Assembly: GCF_000308375.1 (NCBI RefSeq)
Contig: NZ_BAFQ01000118.1
Location: 1 to 64,000, forward strand
Source: Nocardia aobensis NBRC 100429
Lineage (GTDB): Bacteria > Actinomycetota > Actinomycetes > Mycobacteriales > Mycobacteriaceae
Direction of reading: 5' to 3'
DNA: 64,000 nucleotides
Below, piece after piece: positions 1-8,132 of the stretch. Made by a program: the position numbers and the translations under genes. The notes under the pieces were generated by a model. The model did no database searches. It worked only from the letters and a program-made list of their open reading frames with translations, and was not told the origin of the DNA. Every line of letters starts with the position of its first letter. The stretch's first letter is position 1.

Positions 1-489
1 CCCCCCGTCGATGCTGAATTACGGCCCATTGCCGTGAATTCGCCATATTCGCTCCGCCCGGTCTCAGTGTCGAGCGCTGTAGCGGACGAACTCTGTCTAC
101 CCCCTTTATATTTCGATAAGTCGGCGTCGCGGGGCGGCCCGGTTGCTTCGCCGCCTCGTTTCGCGCCGTTCACAGAGAACGCCGAAAGACCCCGGAAATC
201 TTCGGGCATTCGATACCTTTCGTCGCGGCGGCGGGGTCGGTCGACCGCGACCGGACCGACGGGTCGGGCCACGGGTTCGCCGGACCCCAGCCGGCATGAC
301 GGGCGCGGCTGAGTCGGGCGTGGATCGCACGACGCGGCCGATGTCATGGGCGGCGAAGAAGCTCGTGTCCGGAACATGAATCCGATTGCGCTGAAAGCTT
401 TCTCCTCAGCGAGCGCTTCGGAGATCCACGCCGGGGCGCAAGCCCCGTGATACTGGACATCACCCAGTCGATCGACGAGGAGGATGTCC
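1..489. other. Intergenic region upstream of dhaK
   Basis: I see no credible gene here; open frames in it are arginine-rich and lack family features. It holds an AT-rich patch around 103-121 that could hold a -10 element, a 10-bp perfect palindrome (GAAAGCTTTC, 393-402) of the general sort bound by dimeric sugar regulators, a short hairpin at 432-447, and the strong ribosome-binding site GGAGG at 479-483 serving dhaK. Confidence 0.6.
432..447 (+). other. Small hairpin with GNRA-type loop in the dhaK leader
   Basis: A perfect 6-bp stem (CGGGGC / GCCCCG) closes a GCAA tetraloop 43 nt before the dhaK start. It may be a leader hairpin or the tail of an upstream terminator. There is no T-run, so termination is not strongly supported. 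Confidence 0.3.
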
Positions 490-1491
490 GTGCCCGCACT
501 GTTCTTACTCGAAGGCCAGGGCCCTGAGGTGGCACTGCAAGGGTTCCTGCGCCGACACCCGTGGGTCCGGATGAGTACCGACCCGCTGTTCGTGCACCAC
601 GATCGCGGTGCGCCGACACGGCGGGTCGCCCTCGTCTCCGGCGGCGGTTCCGGCCACGAGCCGATGCACATCGGATTCGTCGGGATGGGAATGCTCGACG
701 CGGCAGTACCGGGGAAGATCTTCGCCTCGCCACACAATCGCCAGGTCTACGAGGCGAGCAAGGCCGTCGCTCGTGACGGTGGGGTGCTGCACATCGTCAA
801 GAACTACACCGGAGACAAGATCAATTTCGGTATCGCCGCCGAACGGCTCGCCGCCGACGGTATCGAGGTCGACCGGGTGCTCGTCGACGACGACGTCGCC
901 ACAGAATCCGGCGAGACGGCCACGGGACGGCGCGGGACAGCCGCGACCATCGTCGTCGAAAAGATCGTCGGCGCCGCCGCGGACCGCGGTGACACCCTCC
1001 CCGCGCTGGCCGCGCTCGGCCGCGAGGTGGCCGGGAACAGCCGCAGTATCGCGGTGGCCACCGAGGCACTCACGTCACCGAATACCGGGGCGCGTGCCTT
1101 CGAACTCGAACCGGATCAGCTCGAATACGGCGTGGGAATTCACGGCGAACGCGCCTCGACCTCGATCACCAGGCCACCACTCGCCGAACTCGTCGAGCGG
1201 ATGCTCACCGATATCCTCACCTCACTGCCCGGTGATCATCGAAAGCCGTTGTTACTGTTGGTCAATGGACTCGGCGCGACGACGGAACTCGAACTGTGCA
1301 CAGTTCTCGAACTCGCGGCGCGCACCCTCACCGCCCGGGGCTGCGAAATCTCGGCGGTCCAGGTCGGCACATTTGTTTCAGCACTGGACATGAGCGGCTT
1401 TTCGATCACCCTCACTCAACTCGCCGACGGCTGGCTCGATCTCTGGCATGCCCCCACCACCGCACCCGCCTGGAAGGACGTCGCGCGATGA
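490..1491 (+). CDS. dhaK: Dihydroxyacetone kinase subunit DhaK
   Basis: Substrate-binding subunit of dihydroxyacetone kinase, about 333 residues, the usual length for a stand-alone DhaK. The N-terminal GGGSGHEP motif and the NYTGD motif of the DhaK fold are present, and a GIHGE motif in the second half supplies the histidine that in characterised DhaK forms a hemiaminal with the carbonyl of dihydroxyacetone. I place the start at GTG 490 because GGAGG at 479-483 lies 6 nt before it, whereas ATG 484 directly abuts the Shine-Dalgarno. Its stop overlaps the dhaL start (ATGA), so the two are translationally coupled. No DhaM phosphotransferase subunit follows, so the phosphoryl donor (ATP or a distant PTS protein) is unknown. 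A tetrulose kinase role is possible, since tetrulose kinases share this fold. Confidence 0.93.
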   Translation: MPALFLLEGQGPEVALQGFLRRHPWVRMSTDPLFVHHDRGAPTRRVALVSGGGSGHEPMHIGFVGMGMLDAAVPGKIFASPHNRQVYEASKAVARDGGVLHIVKNYTGDKINFGIAAERLAADGIEVDRVLVDDDVATESGETATGRRGTAATIVVEKIVGAAADRGDTLPALAALGREVAGNSRSIAVATEALTSPNTGARAFELEPDQLEYGVGIHGERASTSITRPPLAELVERMLTDILTSLPGDHRKPLLLLVNGLGATTELELCTVLELAARTLTARGCEISAVQVGTFVSALDMSGFSITLTQLADGWLDLWHAPTTAPAWKDVAR

Positions 1492-2156
1492 CCGGTGAGG
1501 CGATGAAGACACTCGACAGCCTCGTTATTCGACTGCAAAAGGTGTTCGTCTCGGCCGAGCCCGCGTTGACAAGGCTGGACGAGATCACCGGCGACGGAGA
1601 TTTCGGCGTCAATCTGCGCGAGGGCTTCGCGGAGGTCGCCGACCGCCTCGGCGCACCGGACTCCCCCGAACCGTGGGATACGGTGCGAGCGGTCTTCCTC
1701 GACGAGGTCGGAGGCACGAGCGGCCCGCTGTTCGGACTGCTGTTCCAATCACTCGGCACCAACGCGGCACAGTCGGATTCCTATATCGACGCCCTCCGGA
1801 TCGGTATCAGCGATGGGCTCGCCGCAATCCAGCGCGTCGGCGAGGCACAAGTCGGCGACCGCACCATGGTCGACGCTCTTGCTCCAGCCGTCGAGACTCT
1901 GAATGACAATCGCGAGATCGCCGCGATGGTGAGCGCCGCCGTGGACGGGGCGTTGTCCACTGCGACCCTGCGGGCACGTCGCGGTCGCGCGAGTTACCTC
2001 GGCGAACGCGCCGTCGGCCACCCCGACCCCGGTGCGGTAGGCGTGGCGCTGCTGCTGTGCGTGCTCGCGGAGCCGGTCTCCGGAACAGAGATATCGAACG
2101 GGGAGCGCGAGCGTCTGCTCGATTCGGTTTCCCGGGCGGCACCTGACAACGATTGA
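1488..2156 (+). CDS. dhaL: Dihydroxyacetone kinase subunit DhaL
   Basis: Nucleotide-binding subunit that transfers phosphate to the sugar held by DhaK; 222 residues. Family motifs appear in order: LDEITGDGDFG near residue 30, GGTSGPLFG near 80, GDRTMVDAL, and RGRASYLGERAVGHPDPGA near the C-terminus. The three aspartates expected to bind Mg-ADP are kept, but the usual GDGDHG or GDADHG motif reads GDGDFG, so the histidine is replaced by phenylalanine. The ATG lies inside the dhaK stop (ATGA), giving a two-gene operon. With no DhaM nearby it may use ATP or depend on an unlinked partner. Confidence 0.9.
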   Translation: MTGEAMKTLDSLVIRLQKVFVSAEPALTRLDEITGDGDFGVNLREGFAEVADRLGAPDSPEPWDTVRAVFLDEVGGTSGPLFGLLFQSLGTNAAQSDSYIDALRIGISDGLAAIQRVGEAQVGDRTMVDALAPAVETLNDNREIAAMVSAAVDGALSTATLRARRGRASYLGERAVGHPDPGAVGVALLLCVLAEPVSGTEISNGERERLLDSVSRAAPDND

Positions 2157-2391
2157 GGCGCAGGCCTTTTCGGATTTCCGAGACGATCGGTCGACAACTG
2201 CAGCCCCGACTTCGCCGATGCCGATAGCTCAGGCGGCGGCTGTCGTCCAGGTCGGGGGCGTGACAAGCGCGAAAAGCGCAGACGAGGGACGGCAATGACT
2301 ACCGCCGAAACTTCCTTCCATTGGGAAGTACTTTCCGGTATGCATACGATTTTCGGGAATTGTTCTGCAGTACAGCGAAAGTGAGACCTCG

Positions 2392-2802
2392 GTGTCCACT
2401 CCCAGGAGAGGTACGCGGCGGCTATCGATCGTCGGCGCGGCGATATCCGGTCTCGCGGCCGTGACGGTATCGACGACCGTCGGCGCGGGATCCGCTCAGG
2501 CCTCGCGGCCCCGTGAAGCGTTCTGCTCAGCGGTTCCGGTCGACAGCCGTGTCGATATCGAATGCACGAATACCGACGTGGGCCCGGCAACCGCCGGAAT
2601 ATTCGTCATGTGCAGCGACCTCCGCCCGCTGGTCCAGGAGGTACGGATCCGGCCCGAATCGACAATCACGTCGAGCCAGGACTGCGGCCCCGGCGCACAC
2701 CCGATCTCGTGGAACGTGAACGCCAAGAGCGACCATGAGCGCGACCGCGAACGCGACGCCGAGATCGACCACGAACGCCTCTCCGGCCACGATCACATCT
2801 GA
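2392..2802 (+). CDS. Small secreted protein of unknown function
   Basis: A 136-residue protein starting at GTG with an N-terminal arginine-rich stretch and an alanine-rich hydrophobic segment ending AQA near residue 36, which reads as a Sec signal peptide. The mature part has four cysteines and ends in an unusual run of charged residues rich in D, H, E and R (NAKSDHERDRERDAE and onward). No family is recognised. A TACGAT hexamer at 2345-2350 could be its -10 element. It lies alone between the dha genes and the DHA2 exporter. The acidic/histidine tail may bind metal, which is only a guess. Confidence 0.6.
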   Translation: MSTPRRGTRRLSIVGAAISGLAAVTVSTTVGAGSAQASRPREAFCSAVPVDSRVDIECTNTDVGPATAGIFVMCSDLRPLVQEVRIRPESTITSSQDCGPGAHPISWNVNAKSDHERDRERDAEIDHERLSGHDHI

Positions 2803-3047
2803 GTCCGCCGTTCGGTCACCGAGCGTCCGAATCGAGCTCGCGCCAGCAGGCACCCTTATGCCTCGGACGACCGTGCCGCCGCCGTCGGTCCGCCAGGGAT
2901 CTCACCCAGCTCGTCCGATCTCTCCCGCGGCGACAAGGTCCGTGACAACCTGTGGAATGACAGCGCCGCGATAATCGGCCTCACGACGGGTAGTCGCAGG
3001 GTGTTGTCGCCCGGTCGAGTCCTGGCACCTTCGACGAGGGAGCTGAT

Positions 3048-4565
3048 ATGGCATCCACCACCGCGCAGCAGTCGGGCAAGCTCGATCGCAGCGTCATCGT
3101 CACAGGACTCGTCGTCGTGTCCGGCATGATCATGGTGGTTCTCGACACCACCATCGTGAACGTCGCCTTGGACTCGTTGAGCACCGAACTCGGCGCGACC
3201 CTGTCCACAACGCAGTGGGTGGTGACGGGTTATCTGCTGGCGGTCGCGCTCGTCATCCCGGCCACCGGATGGGCGATGGACCGGTTCGGGCCCAAACCGG
3301 TCTGGCTCACCGCGGTGAGTCTGTTCGTAGCGGGGTCGGCGCTGTGCGCAGCCGCTTGGTCGATCGAAAGCCTGATCGCCTTCCGCATCCTGCAGGGACT
3401 CGGCGGCGGCATGCTGCTGCCCGCCGGGCAGGCGATCATCACCCGAGCCGCAGGCCCGCAACGCCTCGGAAGGGCCATGGCCATCCTCGGTGTCCCCATG
3501 CTGCTGGGGCCGGTTTTCGGACCGGTGATCGGCGGCCTGCTGGTCCAGTACACGAGCTGGCACTGGATCTTCCTCGTCAACGTTCCGGTCGGTGTCGTCG
3601 CCCTCATGCTCGCGGTCTGGAAGCTCCCCCACGGTGACACCGTGCCCGAGCACGGCCGCCTCGACCTGCGGGGGCTGATCCTGCTTTCCGGCAGCCTCGT
3701 CTGCCTGCTCTACGGGCTGTCGCAGGCCAGCTCGCACGGCGGATTCACCGAGTGGGGTGTGCTCGGCTGGCTCATCGCCGGCGTCGTGGGCCTGGCCCTC
3801 TATACCTGGCACAGCCTGCACAAGGGAGCCGACTCGATCGTCGACGTCCGCCTGCTCACCAACCGGGTCTTCGCCAGCGGAACCATCGCGGTCTTCCTCG
3901 TCGCCATCGGATTGTTCGGCGGCATGCTGCTGCTGCCGCTGTACTACCAGACCGTGCGCGGACAAGGCCCGCTCGACGCCGGCCTGCTGCTCGCGCCCCA
4001 GGGATTGGGCGCGATCGTGGCAGTGGTGATCGGTGGCCGGCTCACCGACCGTATCGGCGCAGGCTACGTGGTTCCCGTCGGCGTCGTGCTCGGCCTCATC
4101 GGCACCCTCCCGTTCACGCACGTGGGCACCGGCACCTCATACGTCTGGCTCTGTGTGGCCTTGTTCGTGCGCGGTATGGGCCTCGGTGCGGTGATGATGC
4201 CGACCATTTCGGCTGCCTACACGGAACTGGGCAAGGACGCCGTGACCCGCGCGGCACCCACGCTCTCGGCCATTCAGCAGGTCGGCGCGTCGCTCGGCAG
4301 CGCCTTGCTGGTGACGGCGCTGACGCAGCATCTCTCCGGACAGCTGGCCGAGCACGGAATGCCTTCCGGCAGTGGCGGTTCCGGCCAGATCAGCTCCGTC
4401 CCGCCCCAACTCATGCCGATCGTCGGGCCACTGCTCGCCGACTCCTTCGGCTTCGCGTTCTGGGTGGCGTTCGGGCTTACCGCGGTGATCATCATTCCGG
4501 CCATGTTCCTGCCTCGCCACGCTGCGCGGGAGCGGGAGGAGACACCGGTGGCGCCGGGCATCTGA
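3048..4565 (+). CDS. MFS drug exporter, DHA2 (EmrB/QacA) family
   Basis: A 505-residue inner-membrane protein with the pattern of a 14-helix drug:H+ antiporter. The motif D1-like LDTTIVNVAL in the first helix (residues 27-36) is diagnostic of the DHA2 group, followed by the motif A region (GWAMDRFGPK) after helix 2 and the antiporter motif C region (GPVFGPVIGGLL). ATG 3048 is preceded by a GAGGGA ribosome-binding site. It stands alone, with no adjacent TetR or MarR regulator. The substrate cannot be predicted from sequence; export of antibiotics, dyes or metabolites is typical of the family. Confidence 0.92.
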   Translation: MASTTAQQSGKLDRSVIVTGLVVVSGMIMVVLDTTIVNVALDSLSTELGATLSTTQWVVTGYLLAVALVIPATGWAMDRFGPKPVWLTAVSLFVAGSALCAAAWSIESLIAFRILQGLGGGMLLPAGQAIITRAAGPQRLGRAMAILGVPMLLGPVFGPVIGGLLVQYTSWHWIFLVNVPVGVVALMLAVWKLPHGDTVPEHGRLDLRGLILLSGSLVCLLYGLSQASSHGGFTEWGVLGWLIAGVVGLALYTWHSLHKGADSIVDVRLLTNRVFASGTIAVFLVAIGLFGGMLLLPLYYQTVRGQGPLDAGLLLAPQGLGAIVAVVIGGRLTDRIGAGYVVPVGVVLGLIGTLPFTHVGTGTSYVWLCVALFVRGMGLGAVMMPTISAAYTELGKDAVTRAAPTLSAIQQVGASLGSALLVTALTQHLSGQLAEHGMPSGSGGSGQISSVPPQLMPIVGPLLADSFGFAFWVAFGLTAVIIIPAMFLPRHAAREREETPVAPGI

Positions 4566-4647
4566 TCGACTCGGATCGTAAGACTCGCACGGCCCCGCTC
4601 CCGCAAACTGCACATACTTGTGTCGCAAATTGAACATTCAGCACTCG

Positions 4648-4660
4648 CATATCGAATATG
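4648..4660. repeat. Short AT-rich inverted repeat
   Basis: CATAT-CGA-ATATG is a perfect 5-bp inverted repeat in an AT-rich stretch between the exporter and the broken ATPase gene; part of it (CGCATATCG) recurs at about 4668-4676. It could be an old promoter or operator. Function not known. Confidence 0.3.
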
Positions 4661-4703
4661 GAACCGTCGCATATCGCACATGCCGGGATGTATCAACAGC
4701 ACC

Positions 4704-5138
4704 ATGCCTCCTGGAAACCTGCTGCCCAGACGTGCTGCCGCGGCCATCGGAGCCGCCCTGGCGGACGCTCGCGTGGTGCTGGTCAATGGAGCACGGCAAG
4801 CCGGTAAGAGCACGCTCGTTCGGCACATCGCCAGCCAATCGGCCGCGGAACGGCGCGACCGACCGACCACGGAACCGCGAGGCAGCAGTGGCCGATCCCG
4901 AGGGGTTCATCGAGACATCATTCTCGAGGACGCACACGGCCGGGTCGTCGGAATCGAGGTGAAGGCATCGAACACAGTCCGCGGTGACGACTTCCGCGGA
5001 TTGCGGCGGCTCGCCGACCGGCTCGGGGATGACTTCCTGGTCGGCATCGTCCTCTACACCGGCACCGATACCCTGCCGTTCGGCCCTCGGCTCCGCGCTA
5101 TGCCGGTTGGGGCCCTATGGGAGACCGGAACCAGCTGA
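4704..5138 (+). pseudogene. Remnant of an AAA/DUF4143-type ATPase (deleted and frameshifted)
   Basis: The first ~50 residues from ATG 4704 match the start of the DUF4143-associated AAA ATPases: LPRRAAAAIGAAL followed by a Walker A NGARQAGKSTL. The frame then breaks near 4868: the homologous text continues in another frame as REAAVADPEGFIE, roughly 4880-4918. The next conserved block, GRVVGIEVKAS through VGALW, is the nuclease-like C-terminus of the same family and is back in the first frame. Most of the protein between (normally a few hundred residues, including Walker B and sensor motifs) is missing. The gene therefore carries both a frameshift and a large internal deletion and cannot encode a working ATPase. 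Intact relatives are often poorly characterised and mobile. Confidence 0.8.
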
Positions 5139-5262
5139 ACGAGACTGCACGCTTGACCGGCGGATTTTGAAGCAGGCAGTATCGTCGGCAACTCCTGCTC
5201 GAGCCTCGAACACGATTCGCGGAGCGCCTGCCGCAGGAGCCCATTGTCGACGCCGCCGTAGG

Positions 5263-5268
5263 TATAGT
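5263..5268 (+). promoter_or_regulatory. -10 element TATAGT for a probable leaderless gene
   Basis: TATAGT ends 7 nt before ATG 5276, so transcription would begin at or next to the start codon. No Shine-Dalgarno is visible. Confidence 0.5.
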
Positions 5269-5275
5269 CGAACAG

Positions 5276-5512
5276 ATGGAAAACGAGCGAGAGGTGCAGC
5301 GCGCCAAGGGGAAAGTCTGGCGCTGGAACGAGAAGCGTGCCACCGGGATAATCGAGACCGAAGACGGTTCGCATGTCTGGTTCGGCCTCGACTCGCTGGG
5401 AGAACACAAGAATTTCGGTGACGTTGCCCTCGACGACTCGGTTGAAGTGGAATACGAGGCAGCTCAACAGGATTCACACGATCTTCGGGCCACCAAAGTT
5501 ACTTGGCCCTGA
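5276..5512 (+). CDS. Divergent cold-shock-domain-like small protein
   Basis: A 78-residue protein whose layout matches a single cold-shock (OB-fold) domain: GKVWRWNEKRATGIIE corresponds to the GTVKWFN...GFGFI strand pair, HVWFGLD to the VFVH motif, and VEVEYEAAQ to the later strands. The aromatic residues of the RNP1 and RNP2 motifs, which contact nucleic acid in normal Csp proteins, are partly lost, so nucleic-acid binding may be altered. It appears leaderless. A hairpin at 5531-5564 lies just downstream, before the convergent secreted-protein gene. Confidence 0.6.
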   Translation: MENEREVQRAKGKVWRWNEKRATGIIETEDGSHVWFGLDSLGEHKNFGDVALDDSVEVEYEAAQQDSHDLRATKVTWP

Positions 5513-5530
5513 ACCTCGCCACCATAAGTA

Positions 5531-5564
5531 GGGCTCTGCTCGAACCATGGTGCGACCAGAGCCC
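5531..5564. terminator. Hairpin between convergent genes
   Basis: GGGCTCTG and CAGAGCCC form a perfect 8-bp stem around an 18-nt loop, between the cold-shock-like gene (plus) and the secreted-protein gene (minus). Placement suggests a bidirectional terminator. There is no U-tract. Confidence 0.45.
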
Positions 5565-5587
5565 CTGAACTCCGTAGCCACTGACGG

Positions 5588-6031
5588 TCAGGCGCTGAAA
5601 TCGATCGCTGTCACAACATTCGACGGCGTGGGACCAGCATCCGTCATGACCTTGAAGTCACACCGACTGCGAAGGCTGTAATTCACCCCTCCCCGGATCG
5701 TCACACTCGAATGCAGCAGGTAGTCCGCCGGGATATCCGCATGATTGTCGGAGTATCCCGAAACTCCGCTGATCGTGGTCCAACAACTCATCGGCCCCAA
5801 GACGATCGCCTGAACCGAAGGACTCAACCGGAGCGACCAGGCAAACGTCATGCTCGAATAGGCCACCTGACCGGTGAAACGCGCGACATTGTTCTCCCGG
5901 ACCCACGACGGATCATTGGGTGTGAACTGATGAGATGCGGGAACCGGCTGTGCCGATGCCGGTACAGCCACCCCAACGGATAAACCCCCCAGCAGGAGAA
6001 CTACTGCTGCGACCGCCCTCTTTATAAACAT
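5588..6031 (-). CDS. Secreted protein of unknown function
   Basis: A 147-residue protein beginning MFIKRAVAAVVLLLGG, a clear Sec signal peptide with likely cleavage after ASA near residue 28. The mature domain is beta-rich, with two cysteines (SCWTT and SRCDF) that could form a disulfide; the pattern recalls small exported actinobacterial proteins of unknown role. I chose ATG 6031 over an upstream ATG because GGGAGG lies just before it. It converges with the cold-shock-like gene. Confidence 0.7.
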   Translation of the reverse strand: MFIKRAVAAVVLLLGGLSVGVAVPASAQPVPASHQFTPNDPSWVRENNVARFTGQVAYSSMTFAWSLRLSPSVQAIVLGPMSCWTTISGVSGYSDNHADIPADYLLHSSVTIRGGVNYSLRSRCDFKVMTDAGPTPSNVVTAIDFSA

Positions 6032-6205
6032 GTTGCCCTCCCCAACAACGCAGGGGCGTGAAACCGATTGCTCCACAATGTGTTCCCCCGCGACTATGTT
6101 GCTCGCTAGTTATGACGCAGTGACGACCGGGACGGTTCCCCACCGTGCAAATTGATCCATATCTTTCTGAGACGGCGGTGACCGCGAAAGAGATTCAGCC
6201 GCCGG

Positions 6206-6451
6206 TCACGGAAGAGTCCACAGCCGCTCACACGGCAGTCGGCGCCAATCCTGGAGCGGCACTTCGAAAGTCACGCTCATGGCCGCGTAGTCAGCGGACC
6301 AGTGCATGACGAATCGCATCGCGGCCGATATGCACGCAACGAACCTCAGCTCATGTTCGCTGGGGACCTTGATCAGAACACAGAGGCCGATATCCGGTTC
6401 ATCCGGCAGCGGCGACTCTCGTTGATTTCCAGTAGGTTCGGCGAAGCTCAT
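6206..6451 (-). CDS. Small hypothetical protein, downstream partner of the 211-aa gene
   Basis: An 81-residue soluble protein beginning MSFAEPTG. No motif is recognised; it is moderately acidic at the N-terminus and tryptophan-rich toward the C-terminus. It starts 9 nt after the stop of the preceding leftward gene, so the two probably share a transcript. Its reality rests on this spacing and the uninterrupted frame, hence modest confidence. Confidence 0.45.
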   Translation of the reverse strand: MSFAEPTGNQRESPLPDEPDIGLCVLIKVPSEHELRFVACISAAMRFVMHWSADYAAMSVTFEVPLQDWRRLPCERLWTLP

Positions 6452-6460
6452 CGCGACCCG

Positions 6461-7096
6461 CTAAGGCTTCCCGACCGGGAAGTACTCGGCCAGACCTGCG
6501 AGAACATCGAGCAGCGTTTCGAGGTTCACACCCTCCGGTAGCGGGGCGTCGCTGTCAGGTCGCGGCCGGAACGGAATGTCGCGCGCAGCTGCACGTTCGC
6601 GCGGGGTGTCAACGGGCGGGACGATCTTGCCCTCGCGCACGAGGAGGCTGTACGCGCTCGACTTCCGGGCGCAGGTAACCGCTTGGCACTTCAAGTGCTG
6701 CTGCATGATTCGCTGTGCCGAGACCACCGTGAGCGGATGCTCCGGGTGTGCATGGTCAGCGTCTCCCGGGCTCAGCACAGCTGCGGCCCACGTCACCGGA
6801 GGGCAGACGGTCTCCAGGTCGAACAGCTCGCACACCCGGCTCGGAGTGTGCCCGACCGTTTCCAGGTCGTAGACGATCATCGCGTCGACACCGAGGCCGG
6901 CGGCGAGGCCGAGCGCGTACCCAGTCGGATCGGCATCACCTGCTGGTGGCTGCACGGTATAGGAGTAGACGTATCCCATACGCTCAGCATGGCGACGGAT
7001 GCGCTCCGCGTGCTCCGGAGCTCGCGGGCCAGAGACATCGGCGCGTATCAGGCCGACTGCGATGGGTCGCCGCGCTTTCCGTGTTCCGGCATTCAT
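6461..7096 (-). CDS. Hypothetical protein, resolvase-N-like fold possible
   Basis: A 211-residue soluble protein starting MNAGTRKARRPIAVG, with AGAGGACAGGG just upstream of ATG 7096 as ribosome-binding site. The first ~100 residues (VGLIRADVSGPRAPEHAERIRRHAER, then DAMIVYDLETVGHTP) look like an alpha/beta domain of the sort found in resolvase N-terminal relatives, but the catalytic serine context of true recombinases is not evident. A CQAVTCARKSSAY segment follows. It is divergent from the XRE gene across 177 bp and is followed by the 81-residue gene. Function unknown. Confidence 0.6.
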   Translation of the reverse strand: MNAGTRKARRPIAVGLIRADVSGPRAPEHAERIRRHAERMGYVYSYTVQPPAGDADPTGYALGLAAGLGVDAMIVYDLETVGHTPSRVCELFDLETVCPPVTWAAAVLSPGDADHAHPEHPLTVVSAQRIMQQHLKCQAVTCARKSSAYSLLVREGKIVPPVDTPRERAAARDIPFRPRPDSDAPLPEGVNLETLLDVLAGLAEYFPVGKP

Positions 7097-7219
7097 ACCC
7101 TGTCCTCTCGTTTGGCCATCCTGGTCGACACCCGCCCTCGAGCGCGGGCGGTGCATTCAGTAGGCCAAGGCGCACAAGACTTTTCGATCACACAGCGGGG
7201 ATATCACCGGCCAATCTGA

Positions 7220-7260
7220 TAATCTCGCGGTGAGATAAGCTAAGCGCTGGTGGGCGCTTA
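7220..7260. promoter_or_regulatory. Candidate promoter and operator of the XRE gene
   Basis: A TANNNT hexamer (TAATCT, 7220-7225) overlaps an imperfect inverted repeat ATCTC...GAGAT (7222-7236). It is followed by a perfect 7-bp inverted repeat TAAGCGC-6-GCGCTTA (7241-7260), 13 nt before the XRE start. The arrangement fits autoregulation by the XRE protein. Confidence 0.45.
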
Positions 7261-7273
7261 GAAGGGGGCAGGC

Positions 7274-8110
7274 GTGCATGGATCCGCGTTCGCACCGGTC
7301 GTGGTTCCCTCCGAAATCTGGACACGTGAGGATGTCCGGCGTCTTCTCACCGATCGGGATGTCGCCGGCATCCTCCGGCTGGTGCAGCAACACACCGGCG
7401 CCAGCCAGCAACGCTTGGCCACGGCGCTGGCCATTTCCCAAGGCCGAATCAACGAACTGATCAACCGGCGTCGGCAGGTCACCAGCCTCAGTTCATTTCA
7501 GCGACTGGCCGACGGACTGGGAATGCCGGACCCAGCCCGGATCGCGTTGGGACTCGCACCCAGGAACGACCGTTCGATGACATCGGACAGTCCCATCGAG
7601 ATCACCCGCAACTACCCGACTCAGGCCGACGCTGCCGCGGACATCCGTACCGCGGTCCGTAATGCGGCGACCGTCGATGTCATGGCGGTGCGCGGGCTCG
7701 GCATACTGGGATTGAAGGACTCACTTCTTCGCGAGGTCATCCCGGTCGAGACCCGTCTACGCGCCCTTCTCCTCGACCCCGACTCGGCTGCCGCCGCATA
7801 CCGTGCGCAGGAGGTCGGTGAATCAGGAGAGTCGTTCTCTGCCGGAATTCGCCTCTCCCTCTCCCGATTGCGTGAATTCGCCTCTGCCGGACGTCCAGTC
7901 GAGGTCTACCTGTACGATCACGTCCCGGTATGGCGGATCATCAGCATCGATGGGCCGCGCGGAATCATGTTCGTCTCCGCCTTCACCGATCACCGCGACG
8001 CCCATGCCTGTCCCACCCAACGGATCGAGCCAAATCCCGGCGGGATCCTGCACCACGCCCTGCGCCGGACTATGGAACAGACCATCACCACTGCACACCG
8101 CGTCGTCTGA
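7274..8110 (+). CDS. XRE-family transcriptional regulator with C-terminal sensor-like domain
   Basis: A 278-residue protein. Residues about 30-90 form a helix-turn-helix of the XRE/Cro type (ASQQRLATALAISQGRINELI as a divided motif). The C-terminal ~170 residues (VDVMAVRGLGILGLKD onward, then VEVYLYDHVPVWRII) resemble the PLD-like DUF5919-type domain found in other actinobacterial XRE proteins; that assignment is from memory of the family and is tentative. GTG 7274 follows GAAGGGGGC, a good ribosome-binding site. A CYTH-domain gene follows 22 nt downstream in the same direction, so the two are probably one operon, preceded by inverted repeats suited to autoregulation. Confidence 0.82.
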   Translation: MHGSAFAPVVVPSEIWTREDVRRLLTDRDVAGILRLVQQHTGASQQRLATALAISQGRINELINRRRQVTSLSSFQRLADGLGMPDPARIALGLAPRNDRSMTSDSPIEITRNYPTQADAAADIRTAVRNAATVDVMAVRGLGILGLKDSLLREVIPVETRLRALLLDPDSAAAAYRAQEVGESGESFSAGIRLSLSRLREFASAGRPVEVYLYDHVPVWRIISIDGPRGIMFVSAFTDHRDAHACPTQRIEPNPGGILHHALRRTMEQTITTAHRVV

Positions 8111-8132
8111 CCAGCGACAGAAAGGCAGCGCC

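Noticed and set aside
34..312. 92-codon frame near the left edge
   Set aside because: Arginine/proline-rich with no ribosome-binding site. Typical GC-driven frame.
2856..4121. 421-codon frame antisense to the DHA2 exporter
   Set aside because: The exporter has clear membrane helices and motifs. The antisense frame is an E/D/Q/H-rich artefact.
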